A program made the position numbers and the translations under genes. Shown piece by piece: positions 39,647 to 56,140 of a DNA stretch of 64,000 nucleotides. Every line of letters starts with the position of its first letter. Position 1 is the first letter of the stretch. The stretch is from the NCBI RefSeq assembly GCF_037975245.1, contig NC_092561.1:16561001-16625000 (forward strand), written 5' to 3'. The stretch is from Apostichopus japonicus. Lineage: Eukaryota; Echinodermata; Holothuroidea; Aspidochirotida; Stichopodidae. Below the pieces are notes generated by a model, which did no database searches, had not been told where the DNA came from, and was given only the letters and a program-made list of their open reading frames with translations.

Positions 39647-39662
39647 GGCTCTTTTAAGGGCC
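39647..39662 (+). terminator. Histone 3' stem-loop, H2A (unit 8)
   Basis: Unchanged 16-mer. Confidence 0.96.
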
Positions 39663-40748
39663 ATCAAATCACCCAGAAAGACATACTCATTCCTCTCCTC
39701 AAACATGCTTGCGTCAGTGTCTTATTTCTCCTTTTAAGTTAGATGTATCAGCTAGCTGCAACCCTAATAATCGTGGGGCTTCGGACCCTCAGCCAAAAAC
39801 CAAAGGTCAGAAACCCCAAGATTTGAGTGAAAACTCCTGCTGGACAGAAATCTAACATCCCATAAAATAAAAAAAATTAAAAAACTATATATAATGTATG
39901 TAGGGAACTTTTCACATGATTTTGGCCGCAGGTTTTATGAATTAAGTATTTAGCAAGAGATCTTGGATTAGGGGATAAAGGGAACTTATTATTATTATTA
40001 TTATTTATTAATAATTTTTGTAACTTTTGGGGTTTGAAATAAAAATAGATATTGAGTTTTGCTGCTTCAATGAGCTTACTGGTAGCAATGCATCTGGGGT
40101 GTTAAGTCAGATCCTAAGGGCTTTATTATTAATAGTCTTAGAAATTTGAAACTTGTAACAACTAACGAGGCATATACTACCGCAAGTATTAATCGTTTCG
40201 CACCTTTCAATGTTATTAAGTCTGGAAATTTTAGTCGGTGTGTTACGTAATCAATTCGCAAAGCCAAGCCGAGGGAACGAGCATCAGCTCAAATTTTCCC
40301 CCGATCTACTGCGAGAGCCTATTGAAATGCCCGAGGCAGGTAAACTGTTATGGCAGTGGTATTAAATTTAAGATCTTCCGTGCTTTGAACGATAGAGATA
40401 TTACTACGTTTTTAAGATTTACTTCTCTTGTATTGGAGATCGTTAACATACACGCTGATGTGTGTCAACCCATGTTAACACGCTTATAATACCAAGGCGA
40501 TTAGGATAGAGTGTGTGTGTGTGTGGATTAGGGGTTATGATTATGAGTTAGGGATAAGCTCACTTTGATTATTGATTAGTGAATTGCATCATGCACGAAG
40601 GGAATCACCAACCACCCAGCATAGAAGTAATAATTACAATAATAATGATAATCATTAAAAAAAAAAAAAAAAAAAAAAAAATAATAATGAGACGACAAGT
40701 TGCATGTTCGGAGGGAGAGAAAAATCTGCTTTAACTGGTAGATATGAT

Positions 40749-40764
40749 GGCCCTTAAAAGAGCC
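40749..40764 (-). terminator. Histone 3' stem-loop, H3 (unit 8)
   Basis: Unchanged 16-mer. Confidence 0.96.
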
Positions 40765-40800
40765 GTTGGTTTTCGAGAATCCGTCGGAGACAGATACGAT

Positions 40801-41217
<417 letters not shown>

Positions 41218-41929
41218 TCAGTCTGTGTTCTATCAGTACAAAGATGTAATGAAGCACGGACTACAAGAAACCGCACGTTATAAGCAGCTCCCCTCAAACA
41301 ACCCGCTAATCGCGTCACTCGACCTGTGCTCGATTCTGATTGGCCGAGTGCGACAGCCGCGAGTCGTTCTGATTAGCTAAGCGGCAATGGCAAATTTCAG
41401 GAGCCTAATTTAAGCGAACGGTAGTCGAAACTGCTCATGCCGGGCAGGAAAATGGTAGTCACTTTCATAAAGTATCTATTTCTTAGACTTTCTGCCATTT
41501 AAAATGACGAAAAATTGTTGAAAACTCTTATCGAAAACCCTCCAGCTTCGCATTTGACAGTCAGTCAGCAATCCCCAATTGTGACGTCATGAACATTACC
41601 TTCGTCGATTGGTCAGATTAGGCTAACACAGAGTTAGCGTCAAGTGTAATTTTACGTGTGATATTTTAACGGAATGACAGGGTGAAGCCAATATTCGACC
41701 ATTCGGGACAAATTTGGCCTTATCGAATTCACCCCTCACCGATATTTCATAACATAGAACATCACACGACGAACAAGAAACGGCATCAAACTCCGCCGAG
41801 CTTCCATTCCCACGGGTTCTGATGCAGACATCGGGGTAGTTCGCTTACGTCCGTTCAAAACATCGCCTGCTTGACGGGTATCGCTAATATAATGCCACAC
41901 ATTGAGGGACTTTCTACATTTTACTGTGA

Positions 41930-42271
<342 letters not shown>

Positions 42272-42310
42272 ATGCATCTTTCCTGTCACGAAGACGAATC
42301 GAAATCCAAC

Positions 42311-42326
42311 GGCTCTTTTAAGGGCC
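42311..42326 (+). terminator. Histone 3' stem-loop, H4 (unit 8)
   Basis: Unchanged 16-mer. Confidence 0.96.
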
Positions 42327-44199
42327 ATCAAATATCCCCAGAGAGAGTTACTCATTCCTCTCCCTCGAAACATGCAATTCGTCGTCTTAATTCTTTTCTT
42401 TGTGTGAGTGAATGTATGTGTGTGTGTATGTATACGCCAGCATCGGGCAAAATAAGTTATATGCATAGGCAATTTTGCTAGAAATTTCAAAACACCGTAA
42501 TTGAAATCCACCCCCTCCCTCAAGTGAAGTCCCCCCCCCCCTTTAGTAATCCCTACCTAATTGGCTCTTCAGTTCCGACCTCCTGTTTGTTTATATAGAC
42601 AACTTTCCCTAGGAAAAAAAAAGAAGTGTCTATTCTACAAAACTTCAATATTATCCCCCGTAGGACCTCTTGCGAAGGTCGAGCAGGGGTAAACTCCTTT
42701 TATTTATACTCAAGTGAAGTCGGTTATTATACGTAATAAAATTCTGCAACAACCCCCAGTTCACCAATACAGCAAACCAGTGAAGTTCTAAGACATACGA
42801 CCCAAGAAGCAAGACAATACGAACTTCCCCCACCCCTCCACCCCCCTCCCGAATCGCTACTTGTCCATTGAACACAATGCATGCACGACTGTACCGTTAC
42901 ACGATTAGTCCCAAATGCGAGACAACATATCATTTGAAAATGCGCCCTTTTTTTACCACTGCCAGAACAGTTTCCCTTGCCTCGGGCATTTTATTTGGCT
43001 CACGCGGTAGATCACTGGTAATGTGAGCCGAGGAAGTTACTTTTCCAAGCTCGCTAGGCTTGGCGAGTCGATTACGTAACACGCATGCTATTGTTCCAGA
43101 CTAATTAGCTAGAAAGGTGCAGAAGTTGACAGTGGCGAAAAATGAACGTCAGTCTTACTAAAGAGCGGATTTTCATATGTGGCTATGTCGCGATCATCGC
43201 AAGTGAAACTATTGAGTGTTTGTGTGTGGTGGGGGAGGACTTAGAGGTTATTTATCGTTATTGTTGGATTTATTATGGATTATTATGGATTCTAATACCT
43301 GTCTTGTCTCCTTACACCGTACAAACCTAGCAGAACCCTACGGTCATCATCGCAGGAATTGCTCAAGGAGAAGAGAACAAGATGCAAGACCGGCGACAGA
43401 GCCTTCTCAGTCAGCGCTCCCAGAATGCCTATACCGAACTCTGTGAGTGTATGCATTTCTCTTACCACTTTTAAAAACTGCTTTGAAAGCATATTATGTT
43501 AGACTCGCTTTTACTGTGTGATTGACTGTGTTTTAACTGTTATTGTGCATAGATACTACGTTTGGAACTAGTTACTTAATTCTGAACATTTTATTTTTTT
43601 TAATATTTATCTTTCATTTATTTAGTACGTTTAGACTCTATTTTGTATCGTTCAGTATTGGGTATTTGATCTGTTTTAGGATTTTGTAATAATTCTCTTA
43701 CTGTAATGTTTTTTTTTTTTTTTTAATTTAAAAATTTTCATTTATTTACTACGTTTAGGGCTCTATTTTGTATCGTTTAGTATTTAGGCTTTTACAATAA
43801 TTCTCTTACTGTACTATAGTTCCTCATACTTATATATATTTAAACCTGGACTATGATTGAATCTATTTACATGCTTCTTAAATTGTTTTGGACTATATGC
43901 GTTTTAGTATCGTTTAGTACGGGTGTGTTTTTTTTTTTTTTTTATATTGTTGCCTTTGGCTTTTACTTCTTTTTTTTTTCTTTTTTTGGCGCAGCTTTGC
44001 TGATTATGCGCTATATAAATATCACTTATTAATATTATTATTATCGATAAACGGGCCCCAGAACGTGATCAACTACACGGTCAATGGCTTGAGAGTAACA
44101 GGTATATATGATACAATGTTAGATTACTTAAAATAAGAGACAACGAAACTGCATGTTTGAGGAGGGGGAGATAAGTCTGCCGTTTCTGGAATATAGGAT

Positions 44200-44215
44200 G
44201 GCCCTTAAAAGAGCC
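44200..44215 (-). terminator. Histone 3' stem-loop, H2B (unit 9)
   Basis: Unchanged 16-mer. Confidence 0.96.
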
Positions 44216-44250
44216 GTTGGATGTCGAGCCTTCTACACGAGAAGAACAAT

Positions 44251-44622
44251 CTACTTGGAGGTGGTGTACTTGGTGACAGCCTTGGTACCCTCTGAGACGG
44301 CATGCTTGGCGAGCTCACCAGGCAGCAACAGTCTGACGGCGGTCTGGACCTCCCGACTGGTGATGGTGGACTTCCTGTTGTAGTGGGCCAAACGGGAAGC
44401 TTCGGCGGCGATACGCTCGAAGATGTCGTTCACGAAGCTGTTCATGATAGACATAGCACGGCTAGAGATACCGGTGTCTGGGTGGACCTGCTTCATGACT
44501 TTGTAGATGTAGATACTGTAAGTCTCACGCCTGGTCCTTCGCCTCTTCTTGTCTCCTGGGTTGCGAGGTGCCTTGGACTTGGCGGCCTTCTTTGCTCCCT
44601 TTCCTGCAGCTTTTGGTGCCAT
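44251..44622 (-). CDS. H2B: Core histone H2B (unit 9)
   Basis: Same 123-residue protein as in unit 1; frame intact. Confidence 0.98.
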   Translation of the reverse strand: MAPKAAGKGAKKAAKSKAPRNPGDKKRRRTRRETYSIYIYKVMKQVHPDTGISSRAMSIMNSFVNDIFERIAAEASRLAHYNRKSTITSREVQTAVRLLLPGELAKHAVSEGTKAVTKYTTSK

Positions 44623-44986
44623 TTTGGACGTGAAGTTTTCGTTGCGATACGGTAAGTAAAGCGATGAGTGAATGAGTGTCCTCCACGCTGCGAAATGTAT
44701 TTATGACAGATTTGATATCACTTCAGCGAAGCAGAAAAACTTCCCATATTGACAAAGCACGTGCTATGCATTGCACAGCACACACGAGCTGGCCAATCAC
44801 AATGCGGAAGCTTTTCTTAATTCTTTCACGCATTGTACGATCAGGGCAAAGGGTGGCAAAGAATCCCCTCATAAGGGCACTGTGCTGTAGCTTTAGAGTC
44901 CGGACTACTTGAATGAGAGCTTTCCGGCAGGCAAATCATTTCTTTGATTCGTTTCAAGTCGAAAACATACCCAAATTTACTTCATC

Positions 44987-45367
44987 ATGACTGGCAGGGG
45001 CAAAGGTGGTAAGGCCAGGGCAAAGGCCAAGAGTCGATCTGCAAGAGCAGGGCTTCAATTCCCAGTAGGTCGTGTACACAGGTTCCTGCGAAGAGGAAAT
45101 TACGCCCAGAGGATCGGCGCTGGCGCACCCGTCTACCTGGCTGCCGTACTAGAATACCTCGCCGCCGAGATCTTGGAATTGGCCGGTAACGCTGCACGTG
45201 ACAACAAGAAGACCAGGATCATCCCCCGTCATCTCCAACTCGCCATCCGAAACGACGAGGAGTTGAACAAACTCTTGAGCGGAGTCACCATCGCCCAGGG
45301 AGGTGTTCTTCCAAACATCCAGGCTGTCCTTCTACCCAAGAAGACATCCGGAGGCAAGAAGGCTTAA
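44987..45367 (+). CDS. H2A: Core histone H2A (unit 9)
   Basis: Same 126-residue protein as in unit 1; frame intact. Confidence 0.98.
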   Translation: MTGRGKGGKARAKAKSRSARAGLQFPVGRVHRFLRRGNYAQRIGAGAPVYLAAVLEYLAAEILELAGNAARDNKKTRIIPRHLQLAIRNDEELNKLLSGVTIAQGGVLPNIQAVLLPKKTSGGKKA

Positions 45368-45405
45368 AGGGGAGGTTGCATTGCAATCGCCCATCGATTA
45401 CCAAC

Positions 45406-45421
45406 GGCTCTTTTAAGGGCC
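45406..45421 (+). terminator. Histone 3' stem-loop, H2A (unit 9)
   Basis: Unchanged 16-mer. Confidence 0.96.
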
Positions 45422-46507
45422 ATCAAATCACCCAGAAAGACATACTCATTCCTCTCCTCAAACATGCTTGCGTCAGTGTCTTATTTCTCCTTTTAAGTTA
45501 GATGTATCAGCTAGCTGCAACCCTAATAATCGTGGGGCTTCGGACCCTCAGCCAAAAACCAAAGGTCAGAAACCCCAAGATTTGAGTGAAAACTCCTGCT
45601 GGACAGAAATCTAACATCCCATAAAATAAAAAAAATTAAAAAACTATATATAATGTATGTAGGGAACTTTTCACATGATTTTGGCCGCAGGTTTTATGAA
45701 TTAAGTATTTAGCAAGAGATCTTGGATTAGGGGATAAAGGGAACTTATTATTATTATTATTATTTATTAATAATTTTTGTAACTTTTGGGGTTTGAAATA
45801 AAAATAGATATTGAGTTTTGCTGCTTCAATGAGCTTACTGGTAGCAATGCATCTGGGGTGTTAAGTCAGATCCTAAGGGCTTTATTATTAATAGTCTTAG
45901 AAATTTGAAACTTGTAACAACTAACGAGGCATATACTACCGCAAGTATTAATCGTTTCGCACCTTTCAATGTTATTAAGTCTGGAAATTTTAGTCGGTGT
46001 GTTACGTAATCAATTCGCAAAGCCAAGCCGAGGGAACGAGCATCAGCTCAAATTTTCCCCCGATCTACTGCGAGAGCCTATTGAAATGCCCGAGGCAGGT
46101 AAACTGTTATGGCAGTGGTATTAAATTTAAGATCTTCCGTGCTTTGAACGATAGAGATATTACTACGTTTTTAAGATTTACTTCTCTTGTATTGGAGATC
46201 GTTAACATACACGCTGATGTGTGTCAACCCATGTTAACACGCTTATAATACCAAGGCGATTAGGATAGAGTGTGTGTGTGTGTGGATTAGGGGTTATGAT
46301 TATGAGTTAGGGATAAGCTCACTTTGATTATTGATTAGTGAATTGCATCATGCACGAAGGGAATCACCAACCACCCAGCATAGAAGTAATAATTACAATA
46401 ATAATGATAATCATTAAAAAAAAAAAAAAAAAAAAAAAAATAATAATGAGACGACAAGTTGCATGTTCGGAGGGAGAGAAAAATCTGCTTTAACTGGTAG
46501 ATATGAT

Positions 46508-46523
46508 GGCCCTTAAAAGAGCC
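46508..46523 (-). terminator. Histone 3' stem-loop, H3 (unit 9)
   Basis: Unchanged 16-mer. Confidence 0.96.
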
Positions 46524-46559
46524 GTTGGTTTTCGAGAATCCGTCGGAGACAGATACGAT

Positions 46560-46976
<417 letters not shown>

Positions 46977-47688
46977 TCAGTCTGTGTTCTATCAGTACAA
47001 AGATGTAATGAAGCACGGACTACAAGAAACCGCACGTTATAAGCAGCTCCCCTCAAACAACCCGCTAATCGCGTCACTCGACCTGTGCTCGATTCTGATT
47101 GGCCGAGTGCGACAGCCGCGAGTCGTTCTGATTAGCTAAGCGGCAATGGCAAATTTCAGGAGCCTAATTTAAGCGAACGGTAGTCGAAACTGCTCATGCC
47201 GGGCAGGAAAATGGTAGTCACTTTCATAAAGTATCTATTTCTTAGACTTTCTGCCATTTAAAATGACGAAAAATTGTTGAAAACTCTTATCGAAAACCCT
47301 CCAGCTTCGCATTTGACAGTCAGTCAGCAATCCCCAATTGTGACGTCATGAACATTACCTTCGTCGATTGGTCAGATTAGGCTAACACAGAGTTAGCGTC
47401 AAGTGTAATTTTACGTGTGATATTTTAACGGAATGACAGGGTGAAGCCAATATTCGACCATTCGGGACAAATTTGGCCTTATCGAATTCACCCCTCACCG
47501 ATATTTCATAACATAGAACATCACACGACGAACAAGAAACGGCATCAAACTCCGCCGAGCTTCCATTCCCACGGGTTCTGATGCAGACATCGGGGTAGTT
47601 CGCTTACGTCCGTTCAAAACATCGCCTGCTTGACGGGTATCGCTAATATAATGCCACACATTGAGGGACTTTCTACATTTTACTGTGA

Positions 47689-48030
<342 letters not shown>

Positions 48031-48069
48031 ATGCATCTTTCCTGTCACGAAGACGAATCGAAATCCAAC

Positions 48070-48085
48070 GGCTCTTTTAAGGGCC
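48070..48085 (+). terminator. Histone 3' stem-loop, H4 (unit 9)
   Basis: Unchanged 16-mer. Confidence 0.96.
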
Positions 48086-49957
48086 ATCAAATATCCCCAG
48101 AGAGAGTTACTCATTCCTCTCCCTCGAAACATGCAATTCGTCGTCTTAATTCTTTTCTTTGTGTGAGTGAATGTATGTGTGTGTGTATGTATACGCCAGC
48201 ATCGGGCAAAATAAGTTATATGCATAGGCAATTTTGCTAGAAATTTCAAAACACCGTAATTGAAATCCACCCCCTCCCTCAAGTGAAGTCCCCCCCCCCT
48301 TTAGTAATCCCTACCTAATTGGCTCTTCAGTTCCGACCTCCTGTTTGTTTATATAGACAACTTTCCCTAGGAAAAAAAAAGAAGTGTCTATTCTACAAAA
48401 CTTCAATATTATCCCCCGTAGGACCTCTTGCGAAGGTCGAGCAGGGGTAAACTCCTTTTATTTATACTCAAGTGAAGTCGGTTATTATACGTAATAAAAT
48501 TCTGCAACAACCCCCAGTTCACCAATACAGCAAACCAGTGAAGTTCTAAGACATACGACCCAAGAAGCAAGACAATACGAACTTCCCCCACCCCTCCACC
48601 CCCCTCCCGAATCGCTACTTGTCCATTGAACACAATGCATGCACGACTGTACCGTTACACGATTAGTCCCAAATGCGAGACAACATATCATTTGAAAATG
48701 CGCCCTTTTTTTACCACTGCCAGAACAGTTTCCCTTGCCTCGGGCATTTTATTTGGCTCACGCGGTAGATCACTGGTAATGTGAGCCGAGGAAGTTACTT
48801 TTCCAAGCTCGCTAGGCTTGGCGAGTCGATTACGTAACACGCATGCTATTGTTCCAGACTAATTAGCTAGAAAGGTGCAGAAGTTGACAGTGGCGAAAAA
48901 TGAACGTCAGTCTTACTAAAGAGCGGATTTTCATATGTGGCTATGTCGCGATCATCGCAAGTGAAACTATTGAGTGTTTGTGTGTGGTGGGGGAGGACTT
49001 AGAGGTTATTTATCGTTATTGTTGGATTTATTATGGATTATTATGGATTCTAATACCTGTCTTGTCTCCTTACACCGTACAAACCTAGCAGAACCCTACG
49101 GTCATCATCGCAGGAATTGCTCAAGGAGAAGAGAACAAGATGCAAGACCGGCGACAGAGCCTTCTCAGTCAGCGCTCCCAGAATGCCTATACCGAACTCT
49201 GTGAGTGTATGCATTTCTCTTACCACTTTTAAAAACTGCTTTGAAAGCATATTATGTTAGACTCGCTTTTACTGTGTGATTGACTGTGTTTTAACTGTTA
49301 TTGTGCATAGATACTACGTTTGGAACTAGTTACTTAATTCTGAACATTTTATTTTTTTTAATATTTATCTTTCATTTATTTAGTACGTTTAGACTCTATT
49401 TTGTATCGTTCAGTATTGGGTATTTGATCTGTTTTAGGATTTTGTAATAATTCTCTTACTGTAATGTTTTTTTTTTTTTTTTAATTTAAAAATTTTCATT
49501 TATTTACTACGTTTAGGGCTCTATTTTGTATCGTTTAGTATTTAGGCTTTTACAATAATTCTCTTACTGTACTATAGTTCCTCATACTTATATATATTTA
49601 AACCTGGACTATGATTGAATCTATTTACATGCTTCTTAAATTGTTTTGGACTATATGCGTTTTAGTATCGTTTAGTACGGGTGTGTTTTTTTTTTTTTTT
49701 TATATTGTTGCCTTTGGCTTTTACTTCTTTTTTTTTTCTTTTTTTGGCGCAGCTTTGCTGATTATGCGCTATATAAATATCACTTATTAATATTATTATT
49801 ATCGATAAACGGGCCCCAGAACGTGATCAACTACACGGTCAATGGCTTGAGAGTAACAGGTATATATGATACAATGTTAGATTACTTAAAATAAGAGACA
49901 ACGAAACTGCATGTTTGAGGAGGGGGAGATAAGTCTGCCGTTTCTGGAATATAGGAT

Positions 49958-49973
49958 GGCCCTTAAAAGAGCC
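49958..49973 (-). terminator. Histone 3' stem-loop, H2B (unit 10)
   Basis: Unchanged 16-mer. Confidence 0.96.
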
Positions 49974-50008
49974 GTTGGATGTCGAGCCTTCTACACGAGA
50001 AGAACAAT

Positions 50009-50380
50009 CTACTTGGAGGTGGTGTACTTGGTGACAGCCTTGGTACCCTCTGAGACGGCATGCTTGGCGAGCTCACCAGGCAGCAACAGTCTGACGGCGG
50101 TCTGGACCTCCCGACTGGTGATGGTGGACTTCCTGTTGTAGTGGGCCAAACGGGAAGCTTCGGCGGCGATACGCTCGAAGATGTCGTTCACGAAGCTGTT
50201 CATGATAGACATAGCACGGCTAGAGATACCGGTGTCTGGGTGGACCTGCTTCATGACTTTGTAGATGTAGATACTGTAAGTCTCACGCCTGGTCCTTCGC
50301 CTCTTCTTGTCTCCTGGGTTGCGAGGTGCCTTGGACTTGGCGGCCTTCTTTGCTCCCTTTCCTGCAGCTTTTGGTGCCAT
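50009..50380 (-). CDS. H2B: Core histone H2B (unit 10)
   Basis: Same 123-residue protein as in unit 1; frame intact. Confidence 0.98.
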   Translation of the reverse strand: MAPKAAGKGAKKAAKSKAPRNPGDKKRRRTRRETYSIYIYKVMKQVHPDTGISSRAMSIMNSFVNDIFERIAAEASRLAHYNRKSTITSREVQTAVRLLLPGELAKHAVSEGTKAVTKYTTSK

Positions 50381-50744
50381 TTTGGACGTGAAGTTTTCGT
50401 TGCGATACGGTAAGTAAAGCGATGAGTGAATGAGTGTCCTCCACGCTGCGAAATGTATTTATGACAGATTTGATATCACTTCAGCGAAGCAGAAAAACTT
50501 CCCATATTGACAAAGCACGTGCTATGCATTGCACAGCACACACGAGCTGGCCAATCACAATGCGGAAGCTTTTCTTAATTCTTTCACGCATTGTACGATC
50601 AGGGCAAAGGGTGGCAAAGAATCCCCTCATAAGGGCACTGTGCTGTAGCTTTAGAGTCCGGACTACTTGAATGAGAGCTTTCCGGCAGGCAAATCATTTC
50701 TTTGATTCGTTTCAAGTCGAAAACATACCCAAATTTACTTCATC

Positions 50745-51125
50745 ATGACTGGCAGGGGCAAAGGTGGTAAGGCCAGGGCAAAGGCCAAGAGTCGATCTGC
50801 AAGAGCAGGGCTTCAATTCCCAGTAGGTCGTGTACACAGGTTCCTGCGAAGAGGAAATTACGCCCAGAGGATCGGCGCTGGCGCACCCGTCTACCTGGCT
50901 GCCGTACTAGAATACCTCGCCGCCGAGATCTTGGAATTGGCCGGTAACGCTGCACGTGACAACAAGAAGACCAGGATCATCCCCCGTCATCTCCAACTCG
51001 CCATCCGAAACGACGAGGAGTTGAACAAACTCTTGAGCGGAGTCACCATCGCCCAGGGAGGTGTTCTTCCAAACATCCAGGCTGTCCTTCTACCCAAGAA
51101 GACATCCGGAGGCAAGAAGGCTTAA
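50745..51125 (+). CDS. H2A: Core histone H2A (unit 10)
   Basis: Same 126-residue protein as in unit 1. The extra C at 51247-51249 lies about 120 bases past the stop, beyond the 3' processing signals. Confidence 0.98.
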   Translation: MTGRGKGGKARAKAKSRSARAGLQFPVGRVHRFLRRGNYAQRIGAGAPVYLAAVLEYLAAEILELAGNAARDNKKTRIIPRHLQLAIRNDEELNKLLSGVTIAQGGVLPNIQAVLLPKKTSGGKKA

Positions 51126-51163
51126 AGGGGAGGTTGCATTGCAATCGCCCATCGATTACCAAC

Positions 51164-51179
51164 GGCTCTTTTAAGGGCC
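51164..51179 (+). terminator. Histone 3' stem-loop, H2A (unit 10)
   Basis: Unchanged 16-mer. Confidence 0.96.
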
Positions 51180-52267
51180 ATCAAATCACCCAGAAAGACA
51201 TACTCATTCCTCTCCTCAAACATGCTTGCGTCAGTGTCTTATTTCTCCCTTTTAAGTTAGATGTATCAGCTAGCTGCAACCCTAATAATCGTGGGGCTTC
51301 GGACCCTCAGCCAAAAACCAAAGGTCAGAAACCCCAAGATTTGAGTGAAAACTCCTGCTGGACAGAAATCTAACATCCCATAAAATAAAAAAAATTAAAA
51401 AACTATATATAATGTATGTAGGGAACTTTTCACATGATTTTGGCCGCAGGTTTTATGAATTAAGTATTTAGCAAGAGATCTTGGATTAGGGGATAAAGGG
51501 AACTTATTATTATTATTATTATTTATTAATAATTTTTGTAACTTTTGGGGTTTGAAATAAAAATAGATATTGAGTTTTGCTGCTTCAATGAGCTTACTGG
51601 TAGCAATGCATCTGGGGTGTTAAGTCAGATCCTAAGGGCTTTATTATTAATAGTCTTAGAAATTTGAAACTTGTAACAACTAACGAGGCATATACTACCG
51701 CAAGTATTAATCGTTTCGCACCTTTCAATGTTATTAAGTCTGGAAATTTTAGTCGGTGTGTTACGTAATCAATTCGCAAAGCCAAGCCGAGGGAACGAGC
51801 ATCAGCTCAAATTTTCCCCCGATCGTACTGCGAGAGCCTATTGAAATGCCCGAGGCAGGTAAACTGTTATGGCAGTGGTATTAAATTTAAGATCTTCCGT
51901 GCTTTGAACGATAGAGATATTACTACGTTTTTAAGATTTACTTCTCTTGTATTGGAGATCGTTAACATACACGCTGATGTGTGTCAACCCATGTTAACAC
52001 GCTTATAATACCAAGGCGATTAGGATAGAGTGTGTGTGTGTGTGGATTAGGGGTTATGATTATGAGTTAGGGATAAGCTCACTTTGATTATTGATTAGTG
52101 AATTGCATCATGCACGAAGGGAATCACCAACCACCCAGCATAGAAGTAATAATTACAATAATAATGATAATCATTAAAAAAAAAAAAAAAAAAAAAAAAA
52201 TAATAATGAGACGACAAGTTGCATGTTCGGAGGGAGAGAAAAATCTGCTTTAACTGGTAGATATGAT

Positions 52268-52283
52268 GGCCCTTAAAAGAGCC
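52268..52283 (-). terminator. Histone 3' stem-loop, H3 (unit 10)
   Basis: Unchanged 16-mer. Confidence 0.96.
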
Positions 52284-52319
52284 GTTGGTTTTCGAGAATC
52301 CGTCGGAGACAGATACGAT

Positions 52320-52736
<417 letters not shown>

Positions 52737-53448
52737 TCAGTCTGTGTTCTATCAGTACAAAGATGTAATGAAGCACGGACTACAAGAAACCGCACGTTAT
52801 AAGCAGCTCCCCTCAAACAACCCGCTAATCGCGTCACTCGACCTGTGCTCGATTCTGATTGGCCGAGTGCGACAGCCGCGAGTCGTTCTGATTAGCTAAG
52901 CGGCAATGGCAAATTTCAGGAGCCTAATTTAAGCGAACGGTAGTCGAAACTGCTCATGCCGGGCAGGAAAATGGTAGTCACTTTCATAAAGTATCTATTT
53001 CTTAGACTTTCTGCCATTTAAAATGACGAAAAATTGTTGAAAACTCTTATCGAAAACCCTCCAGCTTCGCATTTGACAGTCAGTCAGCAATCCCCAATTG
53101 TGACGTCATGAACATTACCTTCGTCGATTGGTCAGATTAGGCTAACACAGAGTTAGCGTCAAGTGTAATTTTACGTGTGATATTTTAACGGAATGACAGG
53201 GTGAAGCCAATATTCGACCATTCGGGACAAATTTGGCCTTATCGAATTCACCCCTCACCGATATTTCATAACATAGAACATCACACGACGAACAAGAAAC
53301 GGCATCAAACTCCGCCGAGCTTCCATTCCCACGGGTTCTGATGCAGACATCGGGGTAGTTCGCTTACGTCCGTTCAAAACATCGCCTGCTTGACGGGTAT
53401 CGCTAATATAATGCCACACATTGAGGGACTTTCTACATTTTACTGTGA

Positions 53449-53790
<342 letters not shown>

Positions 53791-53829
53791 ATGCATCTTT
53801 CCTGTCACGAAGACGAATCGAAATCCAAC

Positions 53830-53845
53830 GGCTCTTTTAAGGGCC
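53830..53845 (+). terminator. Histone 3' stem-loop, H4 (unit 10)
   Basis: Unchanged 16-mer. Confidence 0.96.
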
Positions 53846-55717
53846 ATCAAATATCCCCAGAGAGAGTTACTCATTCCTCTCCCTCGAAACATGCAATTCG
53901 TCGTCTTAATTCTTTTCTTTGTGTGAGTGAATGTATGTGTGTGTGTATGTATACGCCAGCATCGGGCAAAATAAGTTATATGCATAGGCAATTTTGCTAG
54001 AAATTTCAAAACACCGTAATTGAAATCCACCCCCTCCCTCAAGTGAAGTCCCCCCCCCCTTTAGTAATCCCTACCTAATTGGCTCTTCAGTTCCGACCTC
54101 CTGTTTGTTTATATAGACAACTTTCCCTAGGAAAAAAAAAGAAGTGTCTATTCTACAAAACTTCAATATTATCCCCCGTAGGACCTCTTGCGAAGGTCGA
54201 GCAGGGGTAAACTCCTTTTATTTATACTCAAGTGAAGTCGGTTATTATACGTAATAAAATTCTGCAACAACCCCCAGTTCACCAATACAGCAAACCAGTG
54301 AAGTTCTAAGACATACGACCCAAGAAGCAAGACAATACGAACTTCCCCCACCCCTCCACCCCCCTCCCGAATCGCTACTTGTCCATTGAACACAATGCAT
54401 GCACGACTGTACCGTTACACGATTAGTCCCAAATGCGAGACAACATATCATTTGAAAATGCGCCCTTTTTTTACCACTGCCAGAACAGTTTCCCTTGCCT
54501 CGGGCATTTTATTTGGCTCACGCGGTAGATCACTGGTAATGTGAGCCGAGGAAGTTACTTTTCCAAGCTCGCTAGGCTTGGCGAGTCGATTACGTAACAC
54601 GCATGCTATTGTTCCAGACTAATTAGCTAGAAAGGTGCAGAAGTTGACAGTGGCGAAAAATGAACGTCAGTCTTACTAAAGAGCGGATTTTCATATGTGG
54701 CTATGTCGCGATCATCGCAAGTGAAACTATTGAGTGTTTGTGTGTGGTGGGGGAGGACTTAGAGGTTATTTATCGTTATTGTTGGATTTATTATGGATTA
54801 TTATGGATTCTAATACCTGTCTTGTCTCCTTACACCGTACAAACCTAGCAGAACCCTACGGTCATCATCGCAGGAATTGCTCAAGGAGAAGAGAACAAGA
54901 TGCAAGACCGGCGACAGAGCCTTCTCAGTCAGCGCTCCCAGAATGCCTATACCGAACTCTGTGAGTGTATGCATTTCTCTTACCACTTTTAAAAACTGCT
55001 TTGAAAGCATATTATGTTAGACTCGCTTTTACTGTGTGATTGACTGTGTTTTAACTGTTATTGTGCATAGATACTACGTTTGGAACTAGTTACTTAATTC
55101 TGAACATTTTATTTTTTTTAATATTTATCTTTCATTTATTTAGTACGTTTAGACTCTATTTTGTATCGTTCAGTATTGGGTATTTGATCTGTTTTAGGAT
55201 TTTGTAATAATTCTCTTACTGTAATGTTTTTTTTTTTTTTTTAATTTAAAAATTTTCATTTATTTACTACGTTTAGGGCTCTATTTTGTATCGTTTAGTA
55301 TTTAGGCTTTTACAATAATTCTCTTACTGTACTATAGTTCCTCATACTTATATATATTTAAACCTGGACTATGATTGAATCTATTTACATGCTTCTTAAA
55401 TTGTTTTGGACTATATGCGTTTTAGTATCGTTTAGTACGGGTGTGTTTTTTTTTTTTTTTTATATTGTTGCCTTTGGCTTTTACTTCTTTTTTTTTTCTT
55501 TTTTTGGCGCAGCTTTGCTGATTATGCGCTATATAAATATCACTTATTAATATTATTATTATCGATAAACGGGCCCCAGAACGTGATCAACTACACGGTC
55601 AATGGCTTGAGAGTAACAGGTATATATGATACAATGTTAGATTACTTAAAATAAGAGACAACGAAACTGCATGTTTGAGGAGGGGGAGATAAGTCTGCCG
55701 TTTCTGGAATATAGGAT

Positions 55718-55733
55718 GGCCCTTAAAAGAGCC
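55718..55733 (-). terminator. Histone 3' stem-loop, H2B (unit 11)
   Basis: Unchanged 16-mer. Confidence 0.96.
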
Positions 55734-55768
55734 GTTGGATGTCGAGCCTTCTACACGAGAAGAACAAT

Positions 55769-56140
55769 CTACTTGGAGGTGGTGTACTTGGTGACAGCCT
55801 TGGTACCCTCTGAGACGGCATGCTTGGCGAGCTCACCAGGCAGCAACAGTCTGACGGCGGTCTGGACCTCCCGACTGGTGATGGTGGACTTCCTGTTGTA
55901 GTGGGCCAAACGGGAAGCTTCGGCGGCGATACGCTCGAAGATGTCGTTCACGAAGCTGTTCATGATAGACATAGCACGGCTAGAGATACCGGTGTCTGGG
56001 TGGACCTGCTTCATGACTTTGTAGATGTAGATACTGTAAGTCTCACGCCTGGTCCTTCGCCTCTTCTTGTCTCCTGGGTTGCGAGGTGCCTTGGACTTGG
56101 CGGCCTTCTTTGCTCCCTTTCCTGCAGCTTTTGGTGCCAT
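55769..56140 (-). CDS. H2B: Core histone H2B (unit 11)
   Basis: Same 123-residue protein as in unit 1; frame intact. Confidence 0.98.
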   Translation of the reverse strand: MAPKAAGKGAKKAAKSKAPRNPGDKKRRRTRRETYSIYIYKVMKQVHPDTGISSRAMSIMNSFVNDIFERIAAEASRLAHYNRKSTITSREVQTAVRLLLPGELAKHAVSEGTKAVTKYTTSK